Assembly: GCF_000234665.1 (NCBI RefSeq)
Contig: NC_018331.1
Span: 620,001 to 684,000, forward strand
Direction of reading: 5' to 3'
DNA from: Leishmania mexicana MHOM/GT/2001/U1103
Lineage: Eukaryota > Euglenozoa > Kinetoplastea > Trypanosomatida > Trypanosomatidae
DNA: 64,000 nucleotides
Of the stretch, positions 22,253 to 31,296 are shown piece by piece. Every line of letters begins with the position of its first letter. Position 1 is the first letter of the stretch. Both the position numbers and the translations under genes were made by a program. The notes under the pieces are model-generated. The model saw only the letters and a program-made list of their open reading frames with translations. It ran no database searches and was not told where the DNA came from.

Positions 22253-22272
<20 letters not shown>
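19826..22272 (+). mobile_element. Degenerate ingi/L1Tc-type retroelement (DIRE), copy 2
   Basis: A head-to-tail copy of the element at 17288, with a period of 2,447 bp and no gap. RT remnants run from about 20298 (SHLCKLLERTVSR) through 20623-20658 (FTRGIPQGSFRG) to 20733-20768 (VFCADHLTDLAS). The RNase H remnant GHCGLEHNGRAD is near 21110-21150, in a different frame from the RT core, so at least one frameshift separates the domains. All open frames I compared translate identically to copy 1 except one residue (Gly to Asp at nt 21704, G in copy 1 at 19257). Both copies end in the same TG-rich sequence. Catalytic Asp-Asp is replaced by Asp-His, so it cannot encode an active RT. Confidence 0.82.

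Positions 22273-22297
<25 letters not shown>
22246..22297. repeat. (TG)n microsatellite at the right end of the tandem
   Basis: About 50 bp of almost pure TG, interrupted by TCTGTC near its start. The junction between copies 1 and 2 carries a shorter version (19796-19825), so this tract is the likely site of the duplication. Confidence 0.92.
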
Positions 22298-22298
<1 letters not shown>

Positions 22299-22519
22299 GG
22301 CGTTATTGTTGCAGCCTGTGGCGCTGGTAGCTCGCGTGTCGACGACTGGTGAGCGCGTCTCCGTTTGTGTTCGTCGCTGTTTGCTCGCTTCTCTGACGAA
22401 CGGAAGAAACAGGAGATAGGATGGATCTCAAGAGAGAATAGTCGTCTGAGTGTGTGTCTCCGCAGAAAAGACGAGTACGCGTGACGCGGGTACGCTTCGG
22501 TGGATATCGCGTCTTTCCT

Positions 22520-23146
22520 TGACATGTGGACATACCCCGATAACATGGGGGGAGGACACACACCTCTCCGTGCGTGGTATCGAGTGCCCAGTACTCCCAC
22601 TCTGTGTGGAGAAGCTAGGCAGCACCCCACCTCCAGCCCCTGTCAACTGCCGAACCTCTTCTGGTGATGACGGGGTCAGGCACCCGCGACGCAGGGAGGT
22701 GAGAGCAATGTATCGCTGCTGATGTCGGCGGCCAGGCCCTGGATGGCGTTGCACCGGAGCGACCGGCAGCAGCGAACACGCTTGTGCCCACCTATGTGAT
22801 GTGCAGAGCGTCATGGTGACTCGAACGCATCCCCTCCGGCCCCCCTCACTGCCTACTGGTGGTGGTGGGGAGCCTGCGTGCTGTCCCGAGGCGGATGGGC
22901 CAGGGGTGGCGGCCGGCATGGTGGGGGAGCGGCTGTGCGGCTGCCTGCGAAGCATGGGCTGGGGGTAGAGGTTTGGGGCAGAGGCCGTGCTCGGATGGCT
23001 GAGTCGGGTGCACTGCTGCCATGCGCGTGTCCACGTCTGCTCCGCACCACGTGGATATGGGGGCCTGTGGGCGTGCCGGGGGGGCCGAGTGCGGCTTAGC
23101 TCATGCCATATAGGCAGAGAGCGGACACATTGAAGAAGAAAAAATG
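22520..23146. repeat. Possible SIDER-like short retroposon
   Basis: GC-rich, non-coding segment that differs in texture from ordinary spacer. It contains a run such as CAGGGAGGTGAGAGCAATG near 22690-22710, GATGGCGTTGCACCGGAGCG near 22744, and a G-rich middle (22855-23000). It ends in an A-rich stretch (about 23129-23143). Short interspersed degenerate retroposons related to ingi/L1Tc are abundant in Leishmania 3' UTRs and end in A-rich tails, and this one follows a DIRE directly. I cannot confirm the family signature from memory. Confidence 0.35.
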
Positions 23147-23682
23147 TGCGGACAGCTCTTTGGGGGTCTCTCGCGTCTTTCCGACGACCCCCACTTTTTC
23201 CTCCTCCCAAGCGTTTTGCACGGGTGCAAGAGAGAGGGCGATGAAAACGCAGAGCGATGGGCAAATGCTCATCGGTGAAGCCAAGCGGAGAGGCAGCTGG
23301 GCTCCGTGGGGCAAACTGCTCGCCCGACACCCTCCCCCTCTTCCCCTCGCCTTCGCCTCGTTTCCAGGCAGCTCACTTGTGTCCATGTCGTCGCGGTGAG
23401 CTTCATCTCGCGTGGCTGGCGGCGTGGAAAGAGGAGTCGGCCACACGTCTTTGCTCTGTTCGCGGGTCAATGTTGGCGATGCGCGTGCTGCTCTGCCCTG
23501 GACGAAAATCGCCCAGTGCGACCCGTTCCTTCTCACATCTACTCGGCCTTATTTCATTCCTGCCACCTCGACCCTTCCGCTCTCACTCTCGCACACACAT
23601 ACACACCGAACCGACGGCACGGGCGCAACAGCGCACGAGATTACGCGCACATAAAGCATATCGGTGGCAAATCGACGCAATC
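23147..23682. other. 5' flank of the dynein intermediate chain gene
   Basis: The reading frame of the downstream gene stays open back to an ATG at 23257, but the translation here is low-complexity (HLLGLISFLPPRPFRS) and pyrimidine-rich, as expected of a leader. A C/T-rich region at 23520-23600 is the likely splicing tract. Confidence 0.5.
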
Positions 23683-26187
23683 ATGTCAGCGACCGCTGTG
23701 CCACACGTGGTGACCTCGCCTTCGGTGAGGCTAACCTCCGATGTCGTTGTGGCGACGGCGGCGTCCGCTGCCTCTGGCAGCCCAGCAGCCGTCCACGTTG
23801 CACCGGTAGAGCTCGTCACGAAGGAGCTGCTTCAACTCGCTGAGGAACTTCGCGTCGTTGTGCCACAGGGCACCTGGGTGAGTCAAGGCAGTGAGGAGGA
23901 AATCCGAAAGCAGAAGGACAAAGACGCTGCGGGTGCTCCGGCCATACCGAGTCGCCGACCCATCACGGTTCACTTCGAGGTTGCGCGGCACGCCATTCTG
24001 CGCCACCACACCTCGGCGCACAAGAACTACCTCACAAAGGAGGCGAGCGAAGACAGCCGCGACCTGCGATCCGTCGACAATCCACTTTACGAGGTGATGC
24101 GCGACGAGGTGGACGCCGGCGTGCAGGCCGTGCCGCGGCGAACGGTGGCCTCGACGCAAACGCACCACGCCCGGCGCGTGAACGCGGTGGCGCAGGCGGA
24201 GCCGACAGTCGTGGACGCGTGTATCCGGCACCTGCCACCGCCGAAAGAGGAGCAGCCAAACCTCCGCGCGTTTATGGAGAAAGTCCTCCCACGCACTCTG
24301 CTCTGCCTGACGCAGAACTACAAGATTCCCATCTACACCGACGACCTTCGCAACTTCAGCGAAGACGACGCCGTCATCGCCACGCATGACGAGTTGGTCC
24401 TGATTGAGAAAGCCAATTACGTCCACAGCTCCACGAAAGGACGAAAGGTGAGCGGGGTGAGCTGGCGCAGCGGTCGGAAGCGCGATAACTTTGTCTGTGT
24501 CGCCTCAATCGGCCTGCAGACGTTGCCGGAGCGGCTGCAGGCGAATCGGCGGTGCGAGAGCAGCGTCTCCCTTGTGTGGGACTTGAGTGACCCGATGCAC
24601 CCCCGCTACTTGCTCGAGGCCCCAGAGGAGGTCCAAGTGCTCCACTTCCATCCATCGGAGCCCAACTTGGTTGCTGGCGGTTCCCTGAACGGTCAGGTGT
24701 TTCTCTGGGATCTCAGCAAGGCCGACGTCGCCAGCTTCTTCTCCAGTGCGAGACAGCACAAACAGAACCAGAAATCCAACACGGCAGCGGCTACCGCTGT
24801 GGGCGGTGGCGGCGGGGAGACAGGAGAGTTTCGGGAGGTGGGCGAGGTGCCTCGCATGCCGGACAGCCTCAAGGGTGTTAGCCTCGAGGTCGACGGAGAT
24901 ATGCAGGTGCCTTGTCTGCAGCCGTGTCAGCAGTCACGCGTCGAGGTGTCGCACCAGGCCCCGGTGCATGACCTGCAATGGCTGCCCGACAGACTTGAGT
25001 TCGCGTTTGACGGCAAGCAGACGGTCGTGAACGAGACCCACCAGTTTGCCACCATCAGCGAAGACGGCACGATGCTTGTTTGGGACACGCGCCCGCAATA
25101 TCTGCCGCAGGATAAACTGCGCAAGATAAAGCATCAAAGTCGAAGCGGCGGAGGCGAACAGCCGTGGGTGCCGCTGCTGCGCTATCAGCTGACGAAGCCG
25201 GACGGCACTGGTGAGATGCTGGGTTTCCGCTTCTTCTTGAACGGATGCACAGTGGAAGACGCCCCTTCCTATGCGGCTGCTGTCGCCAGCGCCGACGGCG
25301 AGCTTGGGTTCTGCTCCATGGTCACTCAGCACGAGCGACGATCCTCGATCGTCGTCCCAACCTTCGGGTACACGAAAGACACGCGGTTCGTGCGGTCGGT
25401 GGCGCCGGTGGCGCACGCGGGGCCCGTCTACTCAGTGCAACAGCACCCGACGATTGGCGACGTGTATCTGACCTGCGGTGATGGCTGCTTCAAGGTTTGG
25501 CGCTATGGGCTTCTCATGCCGCTATACGAATGCCCACAGAGGCCTGGGAGTGTCATGTGTGCGGCTTGGTCTCCAGCCCGCCCCGCACTCATTATCATTG
25601 GCACTGGCAATGGCATGGTGGAGGTGTGGGACCTGCTCGATCGAAACCCCGAACCGATGCTGACACATCACTTAGTTCAGGATGCCATCACATCTATCGC
25701 CTTCCAGCCGTTGCCGCACCGCGTGACACGTCGGTACACGCAGCAGCTGCTGCTCGGCACCAACCTCGGCTCTTTTCACTGGTACATCCTGCCCCCGGCG
25801 CTGTCGCGCGCGTCCAGCGGGGAGAAGAAATACATGCGCGCTATGCTTGAGCGTGAGGCGCGGCGCGTCGCCTACTACGACTGGCGCTGGTCCGAGCGAC
25901 AGTCTGAGATCGATCGCTTTGGCCTCCAAGGTGCAGCGGCACGGCTGCGCGGCACGATTGCGCAGACGGCGTCAAGCAACGGAGTGGCTGCGGTGCCCGG
26001 GAAGGAGAAGAGTGAGCCGGACGACCCATTACTCGCCGAGCGTCGTCACGACAAGGAGGCGGCGGACTTGAGAGATCTGGACAACCCGTACGCTCAGGAC
26101 CCTCAGCGAGATGAGGAGTTCCTGGAGATGGTGGAGAAACTGAATCAGCAGGAGCTTCAACAAATGGAGTTGGAGTCGGCCGCCTGA
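23683..26187 (+). CDS. WD-repeat axonemal dynein intermediate chain, WDR63/IC140-like (834 aa)
   Basis: Probable intermediate chain of a flagellar inner-arm dynein, where such chains hold the heavy chains and dock the complex to the axoneme. The N-terminal ~200 residues are non-repetitive and include STQTHHARRVNAVAQAE (about residues 146-162). Residues ~190-230 contain LRAFMEKVLPRTLLCLTQN and IPIYTDDLRNF, and then KGRKVSGVSWRSGRKRD near 247-263. WD40 repeats follow to about residue 715, with visible WD dipeptides in SLVWDLSD, VFLWDLSK, MLVWDTRP and MVEVWDLL. The last ~115 residues are charged and helical. The order and motifs match WDR63 (DNAI3, IC140) better than IC138-type chains, but this is by eye. 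The start follows a conserved-looking leader end; the ORF is open upstream to 23257. Confidence 0.8.
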   Translation: MSATAVPHVVTSPSVRLTSDVVVATAASAASGSPAAVHVAPVELVTKELLQLAEELRVVVPQGTWVSQGSEEEIRKQKDKDAAGAPAIPSRRPITVHFEVARHAILRHHTSAHKNYLTKEASEDSRDLRSVDNPLYEVMRDEVDAGVQAVPRRTVASTQTHHARRVNAVAQAEPTVVDACIRHLPPPKEEQPNLRAFMEKVLPRTLLCLTQNYKIPIYTDDLRNFSEDDAVIATHDELVLIEKANYVHSSTKGRKVSGVSWRSGRKRDNFVCVASIGLQTLPERLQANRRCESSVSLVWDLSDPMHPRYLLEAPEEVQVLHFHPSEPNLVAGGSLNGQVFLWDLSKADVASFFSSARQHKQNQKSNTAAATAVGGGGGETGEFREVGEVPRMPDSLKGVSLEVDGDMQVPCLQPCQQSRVEVSHQAPVHDLQWLPDRLEFAFDGKQTVVNETHQFATISEDGTMLVWDTRPQYLPQDKLRKIKHQSRSGGGEQPWVPLLRYQLTKPDGTGEMLGFRFFLNGCTVEDAPSYAAAVASADGELGFCSMVTQHERRSSIVVPTFGYTKDTRFVRSVAPVAHAGPVYSVQQHPTIGDVYLTCGDGCFKVWRYGLLMPLYECPQRPGSVMCAAWSPARPALIIIGTGNGMVEVWDLLDRNPEPMLTHHLVQDAITSIAFQPLPHRVTRRYTQQLLLGTNLGSFHWYILPPALSRASSGEKKYMRAMLEREARRVAYYDWRWSERQSEIDRFGLQGAAARLRGTIAQTASSNGVAAVPGKEKSEPDDPLLAERRHDKEAADLRDLDNPYAQDPQRDEEFLEMVEKLNQQELQQMELESAA

Positions 26188-27627
26188 GTTGCCTGGAGCA
26201 GCCGTGTGGCGCGCTTTCTGACCTTCGCCGAAGGCCCCCCCCCCGCCTCCGGTGCACGGCAAAGCAACGGAGTCCGCACTTGCCTTTTCGTTTCGTTTTC
26301 TTGGTGTGTCTGCGTGCGTCTGCGTGTGAGTGGCTGATGATGTTGGGGGTATTCATGTAGCTTCTGCCTTCTCCTCCCCCTCCATGCTGCGTGGAGGTTG
26401 CTACCGTGGGGACTGACAGTAGTGCGGGACGTGAAGAGGTTTCTCGTCGATGTCCTTCCGCACCCCCACGTGGAAGTGTCCTCTTCGTGCTTTCTTCCAT
26501 CTCTTCGCACCTTGGCGACTGTGTCTGTGCGCTTCAGGTCTGCAGATTGCTGGACCGAGTGATACACCGCCCCAGTGGAATGTACATAGGTCTTCTCCCC
26601 TCTCGCGTTATGTATGGCGCGATGACGAGTGAAGGGAGGGATGCAGATGCGGATGTGTGTTTGTGTGCATGTGTGATGTAGTAAAATGGCCCGCGGCTGC
26701 TGCTTGCCGTGGGACGACCTTGTTCTCCTGCCCCGCTTCATGGCGCGTGTACGTTGTGTCGCAGCGAAAATAGAGAGCGAGATATCGGGTGGATCAGGGA
26801 GACGCTGAACGGTGCCTTGACCGTGCCACTCTCAAGCTTGGATGTAGTCGCACACACAAAAATAGACATGTATTTTGAACGAAGCACACATTTGCCAGAG
26901 GCCCCTCCACTCGTTTTTTTTTCTTTTTCACACGTGAGGTTATCCGAAAGGAGTACTACTGCTGCGCTCGACCGCAGTCGGGTGGACCTCTGTGTGCTTG
27001 TGCGTTCCACCCACCACCCGGACGTGTTTCATCTCGCCCGCACACGCACCGTGGCTTGGCGGTTGAGGGGAGGGGGCAGAACTCGGTGCAGCCTCTATAT
27101 ATATCGCCAACGCGCTACTCTATCTACGGACTCAAGCGCATCTTGTCACGTGCAGCAATGGTTTTCGTTTTCTTGCCTGCACAGGGTTTGCTCACCTCCC
27201 TCTGTGTGTGTGTCTGTCTGTCTGTCTCTGCCACTCTCACTCTCTTCCTATCCGACACCCTCAACTCTTTACCTTCCCTTTTACCGTTTGCGTTCCTTGA
27301 CTCATACGCTTGCTGGGCCCTCGCTTCCCTTCCTCGACCGACTCCCTCTCCTTCCCCCGCGCATCGCCATCACTGTAAATCTGCTCAGGTAACCGCTTGC
27401 ATCCACACATACGCGCGCGCTTCTCAAACCTCCCCTTTTTTCCCTTTTTTGTTTGTTTTTATATCTGGAACCAATCCATCATCTGTCGAAGAAAACATTT
27501 TTCTAGTTCTTGGGCTTTCTCTCCCTGGCGTTCGTCTTTTGCACGTGTGTGTGTGCGCGCGTGCTTGTGCGACCGTTCTTCACCCCTTCTTCGGTGTGTG
27601 TGTGTGTTTGTGTGTGCGGGCCCTCAC
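26188..27627. other. Spacer
   Basis: No gene is visible. Pyrimidine tracts and short TG runs dominate towards the 3' end. Confidence 0.5.
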
Positions 27628-27713
27628 CCACCTCCTCCCCCCCCCCGCCCCCGCCCAACCCCACACTCTCTCCGTTACGTGATTTCTTCCACCACCACCG
27701 CCGCCGCGGCCAG
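27628..27713 (+). promoter_or_regulatory. Probable trans-splice acceptor with AG-free leader (Bro1 gene)
   Basis: A C/T-rich tract (27628-27690) is followed by AG at 27712-27713. From 27714 to the start codon at 28001 there is neither another AG nor an ATG, so 27713 is the last possible acceptor and the leader is at least 287 nt long. Confidence 0.6.
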
Positions 27714-28000
27714 TCCCCCTCCCCCAATTCCTTTATTACTGTTGCATCGTTTATTTTTTTTTGTGTCTGGTTGATCGATTTGCCGTTTATCCGTGTGCGC
27801 TCTCTCTGTCTGTCATCGCGCCTGTTAACACCTCCTCCTCCTCCCCCACACACGAACACCTCTAACGCACGTGATTTTGGTGCTCTAACCCTTCACCACC
27901 TCCTCCACGCTCTCCGCTACGTCCTTACCGCCATCGCGATTGTGCTCAATCAATCACCGAACCCTTACGCCCTCGTACTCCCTGTCGTTCGATCGTCGCC

Positions 28001-30703
28001 ATGTCCGACTCGGCACTGAGCCACACGCCGGACCGGTTTATATTCTTGCCGTTCCGCCTCGGCGAAAAGGACATCCCGGACTGGTCGTTGTGCTCGCGGT
28101 ACGTTGCCACGTACCACGCGAGCAACAACACGACCACCGTCGATGACGCCATCAAATCCATGGCGGCGTACCACAACACGATTGTGAAGACGTGCACCCT
28201 CCATGAGTCGAAGCGGACGCCGAATGAGAGCTTCATCAAGCACACACTGCTGCGTTACTGCCGCCTGGTGGGGCAGGCTCAGGCCCACCTGCCGCTGCAC
28301 AGCGGGCACGTGAGCAAAAACCTGAAGTTCGTCTGGTTTGACAGCTTCGATGAATCAACAAAGTATGAGAGCACGAATTCAAACTCGGAGCTGGTGAGCT
28401 GCGTGTACAACCTAGCCGCCTCGTACGTGTACGTGGCTGCGACGCAGGCGCACACGGGGTCCATGGATGAGGTGAAAGAGGCGTACAAGCACTTCCAGAA
28501 CGCTGCCGGCTACTACGAAATGGTCACCTCCATGCTGGATCGTCTGCCATCGGAACAGCTCACGAAGGGCGACATGAAGCGGGACTCGCTGGCGATGCTC
28601 ACTCGGCTGTGTCTCGCCCAGGCTCACCACTGCGGCTACCTCAAGGCAGAGGAGACGATGAAAGGAAAGCATGATGTGCTCTCCAAGATTGCCGCGGAGG
28701 CGGCGAAGCAGTATGAGGACGTTCTCTCGTCTTTCAAGACCTCGGTATGGCTGGCGAAGAAGGCGACCAACGCGAAGGAGGTCGAGGCCCACCTCGGCGC
28801 CAACGTCTGCATCTTCAAGGCGCGCGCCCACCTTCACCTAGGCGTCAAGAATGCGGAAGAAAGCGAGATGGGCGTGGCCATCGCGCACTACCGAAAGGCA
28901 AAGGCGCACCTGATGAAGCTGCCCCGCATGCCGACGCAGTCGCTGACGGTGTGGGTCAACAGCATCGTCACAAGCGCCAACGCGGCCGAGGAGAAGGCGG
29001 AGAAAGCAAACACGTCCGTCTACTTCTCCCGCATTCCGAAGGAGGTACCGGAGCCGGAGGGGTTGCCCCGCTCACTTGGCACCCCAACAGAGCATCCGAG
29101 CTTTGTGTGTTTTGTGTCGACACGCGGCGAAGACCCCTTCTTCGGTATCGTTCCCGCGCACATTGCGAAGACGGTGAGCGCCTGGCGCGAGAAGCAGCGC
29201 AACCTGGTCAACGTCTGCACCTCCGCCGCCGCCAACGCGCGCAAGAGCACGCAGACGAAGTTTCAGACACTGGGGGTAGTGGCAGCCATTCAGGCAATGT
29301 CCGGCGAGTTTGAGGGTCGCGGCCGCGTGCCGGAGCCGCTGCGCTCGAGTATTCTGAAGCTGCGGGAGGAGAACAAGAGCCAAAGTGGGGCCACCTACAG
29401 CGTGACCGACATCCTCATGAGCAACGTGAATACATGCAGTGAAATGTACCAAGTTGCGGATAGCAAGCTGAAGGAAGTGAGCGCAGAGTTGGAGAAGGAC
29501 AGGATGACGGATAGGCGCTATGTTGAGGCTTATGGGGAGAAAATGTGGCGTGCCGTGCACCCCGCCTCCGACCAAACACCGGACCACTGCACCATCTTGG
29601 CTGCCATCAGCGAGCACGAGAAGGGTCTGCAGCAGTGGTTAGTGGCGCCGTTCAACGAGGCGAAGAAGACACTAGCGGAAAACATGCGCAACATCGCACG
29701 CCTGGACTGGCCGATTGCCGATTTGGACGCGCTGATGCCGTTCGTGGAGACCAAGGAGGCACGCCAGCAGTCAGGCAAGGTCATGGAGTTAGTGGCGAAG
29801 CTGAAGGAGTTAGTGGAGGCGAAGGTGCGCATCGAGAGCGAGCAAGCGACGGTGGAAAAGGTGCTGCACGATAAACTGGAGTCTGACGACGTCGTTTTCG
29901 GCATTTCCTCCGTCGAGTCAACGCAGCGTGACACGATGCTGGAGAAGGCCTCCAAAGACATCTCGGACGTGATCGAGAAGGTGAACGAGAAGGTGCGGCA
30001 GGAGCGGGAACTGGTGCCCAAGGTCGAGGAGCTGATGGAGCAGATTGGCACTCTACAGAGTACTGACCCTCTCTCTGCAGAGATTCAGAAGGTGTCTAAC
30101 GGGCTCGAAAACGCTTGCTCCATCTATCAGGAGCTCATGAAGGACTTCGCCAGCATGGTGCAGTACGGCTCCAAGGCTGTGGACGAGATCGACGCTACTC
30201 TCAGAAATGCCAAGTCCTACACGATGAGTCGCGAGCTTCAGGCGCAGGAGGTGCAGAGCCGTCTGGATGAGCAGATTGCGGCGAGGATAAACCAGATGCA
30301 AGACGTAGAGGGCCAAATCGCCGAATCGCGCCGGCGCCAAGAACTCCTACAGCAGCAGATTGCCTCGCTGGAGCAACAAGCGACGCAGCAGCCCGCATAC
30401 CAGTACCTAGCGTCGCCTCTGCAGCAGCCGTACCAGCCGCTGCCACAGCAACACCAGTACCACCAGACGGCCCCAGCATCGGCCGCGGCATATCAGTACC
30501 CTCCCCCGATCATGCAGCAGCCACCGCTTCAGCAGCAGCAGCCTGTTCCGCCGTCGTACGATCAACTCAGTAGCATGACCTCCGTACCAGTGGCGCAGCC
30601 ACCACCACCGCAGCAGACGAATGCGTACCAGTATCCACCGTCATCACTTCCGCAGCCTGCCAGTCCAAGCTGCCCCTCGTACAAGCCGCCATTTACACTG
30701 TAG
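28001..30703 (+). CDS. Bro1-domain protein, ALIX/Bro1-like (900 aa)
   Basis: An ESCRT-associated scaffold of the ALIX/Bro1 class, expected at endosomes, where family members bind ESCRT-III and cargo. The Bro1 domain covers about residues 5-370 (start RFIFLPFRLGEKDI; helical repeats such as YNLAASYVYVAATQAHTG near 131-148; AMLTRLCLAQAHHCGYLKA near 193-211, which is a Bro1 hallmark region). The linker FFGIVPAHIAKTVSAWREK (~380-398) leads into a long helical V-like domain (~400-750). A coiled coil (~750-795) and a Pro/Gln/Tyr-rich tail (~795-900, with repeats such as QQPYQPLPQQ) follow, as in ALIX. Length is close to human ALIX (868). The ATG at 28001 is the first after an AG-free leader. Confidence 0.88.
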   Translation: MSDSALSHTPDRFIFLPFRLGEKDIPDWSLCSRYVATYHASNNTTTVDDAIKSMAAYHNTIVKTCTLHESKRTPNESFIKHTLLRYCRLVGQAQAHLPLHSGHVSKNLKFVWFDSFDESTKYESTNSNSELVSCVYNLAASYVYVAATQAHTGSMDEVKEAYKHFQNAAGYYEMVTSMLDRLPSEQLTKGDMKRDSLAMLTRLCLAQAHHCGYLKAEETMKGKHDVLSKIAAEAAKQYEDVLSSFKTSVWLAKKATNAKEVEAHLGANVCIFKARAHLHLGVKNAEESEMGVAIAHYRKAKAHLMKLPRMPTQSLTVWVNSIVTSANAAEEKAEKANTSVYFSRIPKEVPEPEGLPRSLGTPTEHPSFVCFVSTRGEDPFFGIVPAHIAKTVSAWREKQRNLVNVCTSAAANARKSTQTKFQTLGVVAAIQAMSGEFEGRGRVPEPLRSSILKLREENKSQSGATYSVTDILMSNVNTCSEMYQVADSKLKEVSAELEKDRMTDRRYVEAYGEKMWRAVHPASDQTPDHCTILAAISEHEKGLQQWLVAPFNEAKKTLAENMRNIARLDWPIADLDALMPFVETKEARQQSGKVMELVAKLKELVEAKVRIESEQATVEKVLHDKLESDDVVFGISSVESTQRDTMLEKASKDISDVIEKVNEKVRQERELVPKVEELMEQIGTLQSTDPLSAEIQKVSNGLENACSIYQELMKDFASMVQYGSKAVDEIDATLRNAKSYTMSRELQAQEVQSRLDEQIAARINQMQDVEGQIAESRRRQELLQQQIASLEQQATQQPAYQYLASPLQQPYQPLPQQHQYHQTAPASAAAYQYPPPIMQQPPLQQQQPVPPSYDQLSSMTSVPVAQPPPPQQTNAYQYPPSSLPQPASPSCPSYKPPFTL

Positions 30704-30926
30704 GCAGTGCACGCGCATGGAACCCCCACCCCCTGCTGCTAGCCGCAAGCATGCATCCATGTGCACGCTCGGCTCACATGGTTCTGTGTGCCTTGTTCAC
30801 CTCACCCCTCGGCACTTCCTTTGCGGTTTTCGTTTTGGCGTTCTCTCTCTTGCGCTTGATGATGCCGGTCACCTCAGTCTGTGACATCACAGGGCCCAGT
30901 GCACGGACTCTTTGTGGGGAAGCCAA

Positions 30927-30944
30927 GCAGTCTGCACAGACTGC
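30927..30944. other. Perfect 8-bp inverted repeat at the edge of a dispersed repeat
   Basis: GCAGTCTG, two bases, then CAGACTGC. It ends two bases before the start of the 350-bp repeat at 30946 and has no counterpart at the other repeat copy. Confidence 0.7.
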
Positions 30945-30945
30945 C

Positions 30946-31296
30946 CTCGGGGGTACGACTGGCGGACTCGTGGTGCCGGCGGACGTGTCGGTGCTGGCGC
31001 CGTGCCGGAGAGACGTGCGGTCATGCTGGTCACCTTTGTGCCGGCCCACTACGCATCGTGTCGACCATTCAGCAGGTGTACGCACCCGCCGGCTGCTCTT
31101 CTGCATTAGCGGCGTTGCGGTGATGTCGAGCGTTGTCCTGGGTTTAGCCTGCGGTGTACGCAGTGGCATTGCAGTGGGACTGAGCGGCGCCAAGCGGTGT
31201 TGGCTGGCCCTGCTGCTTGGCATAGCCGTAGTGCCGCGGAGGCGAGGCGGAGCCGTGGTTGTGTGTGCGTATATTTGCTGACTTGTTGGGGGGTGG
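30946..31296 (+). repeat. Dispersed 350-bp repeat, copy A (3' flank of Bro1 gene)
   Basis: This segment is found again in reverse complement at 41976-42325. I counted about eight mismatches over the ~330 best-aligned positions. It is non-coding on both strands by composition, and begins 243 nt after the Bro1 stop codon, so it would be part of that mRNA's 3' UTR. It may belong to the SIDER family of short retroposons, but I cannot confirm the signature. Confidence 0.85.
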
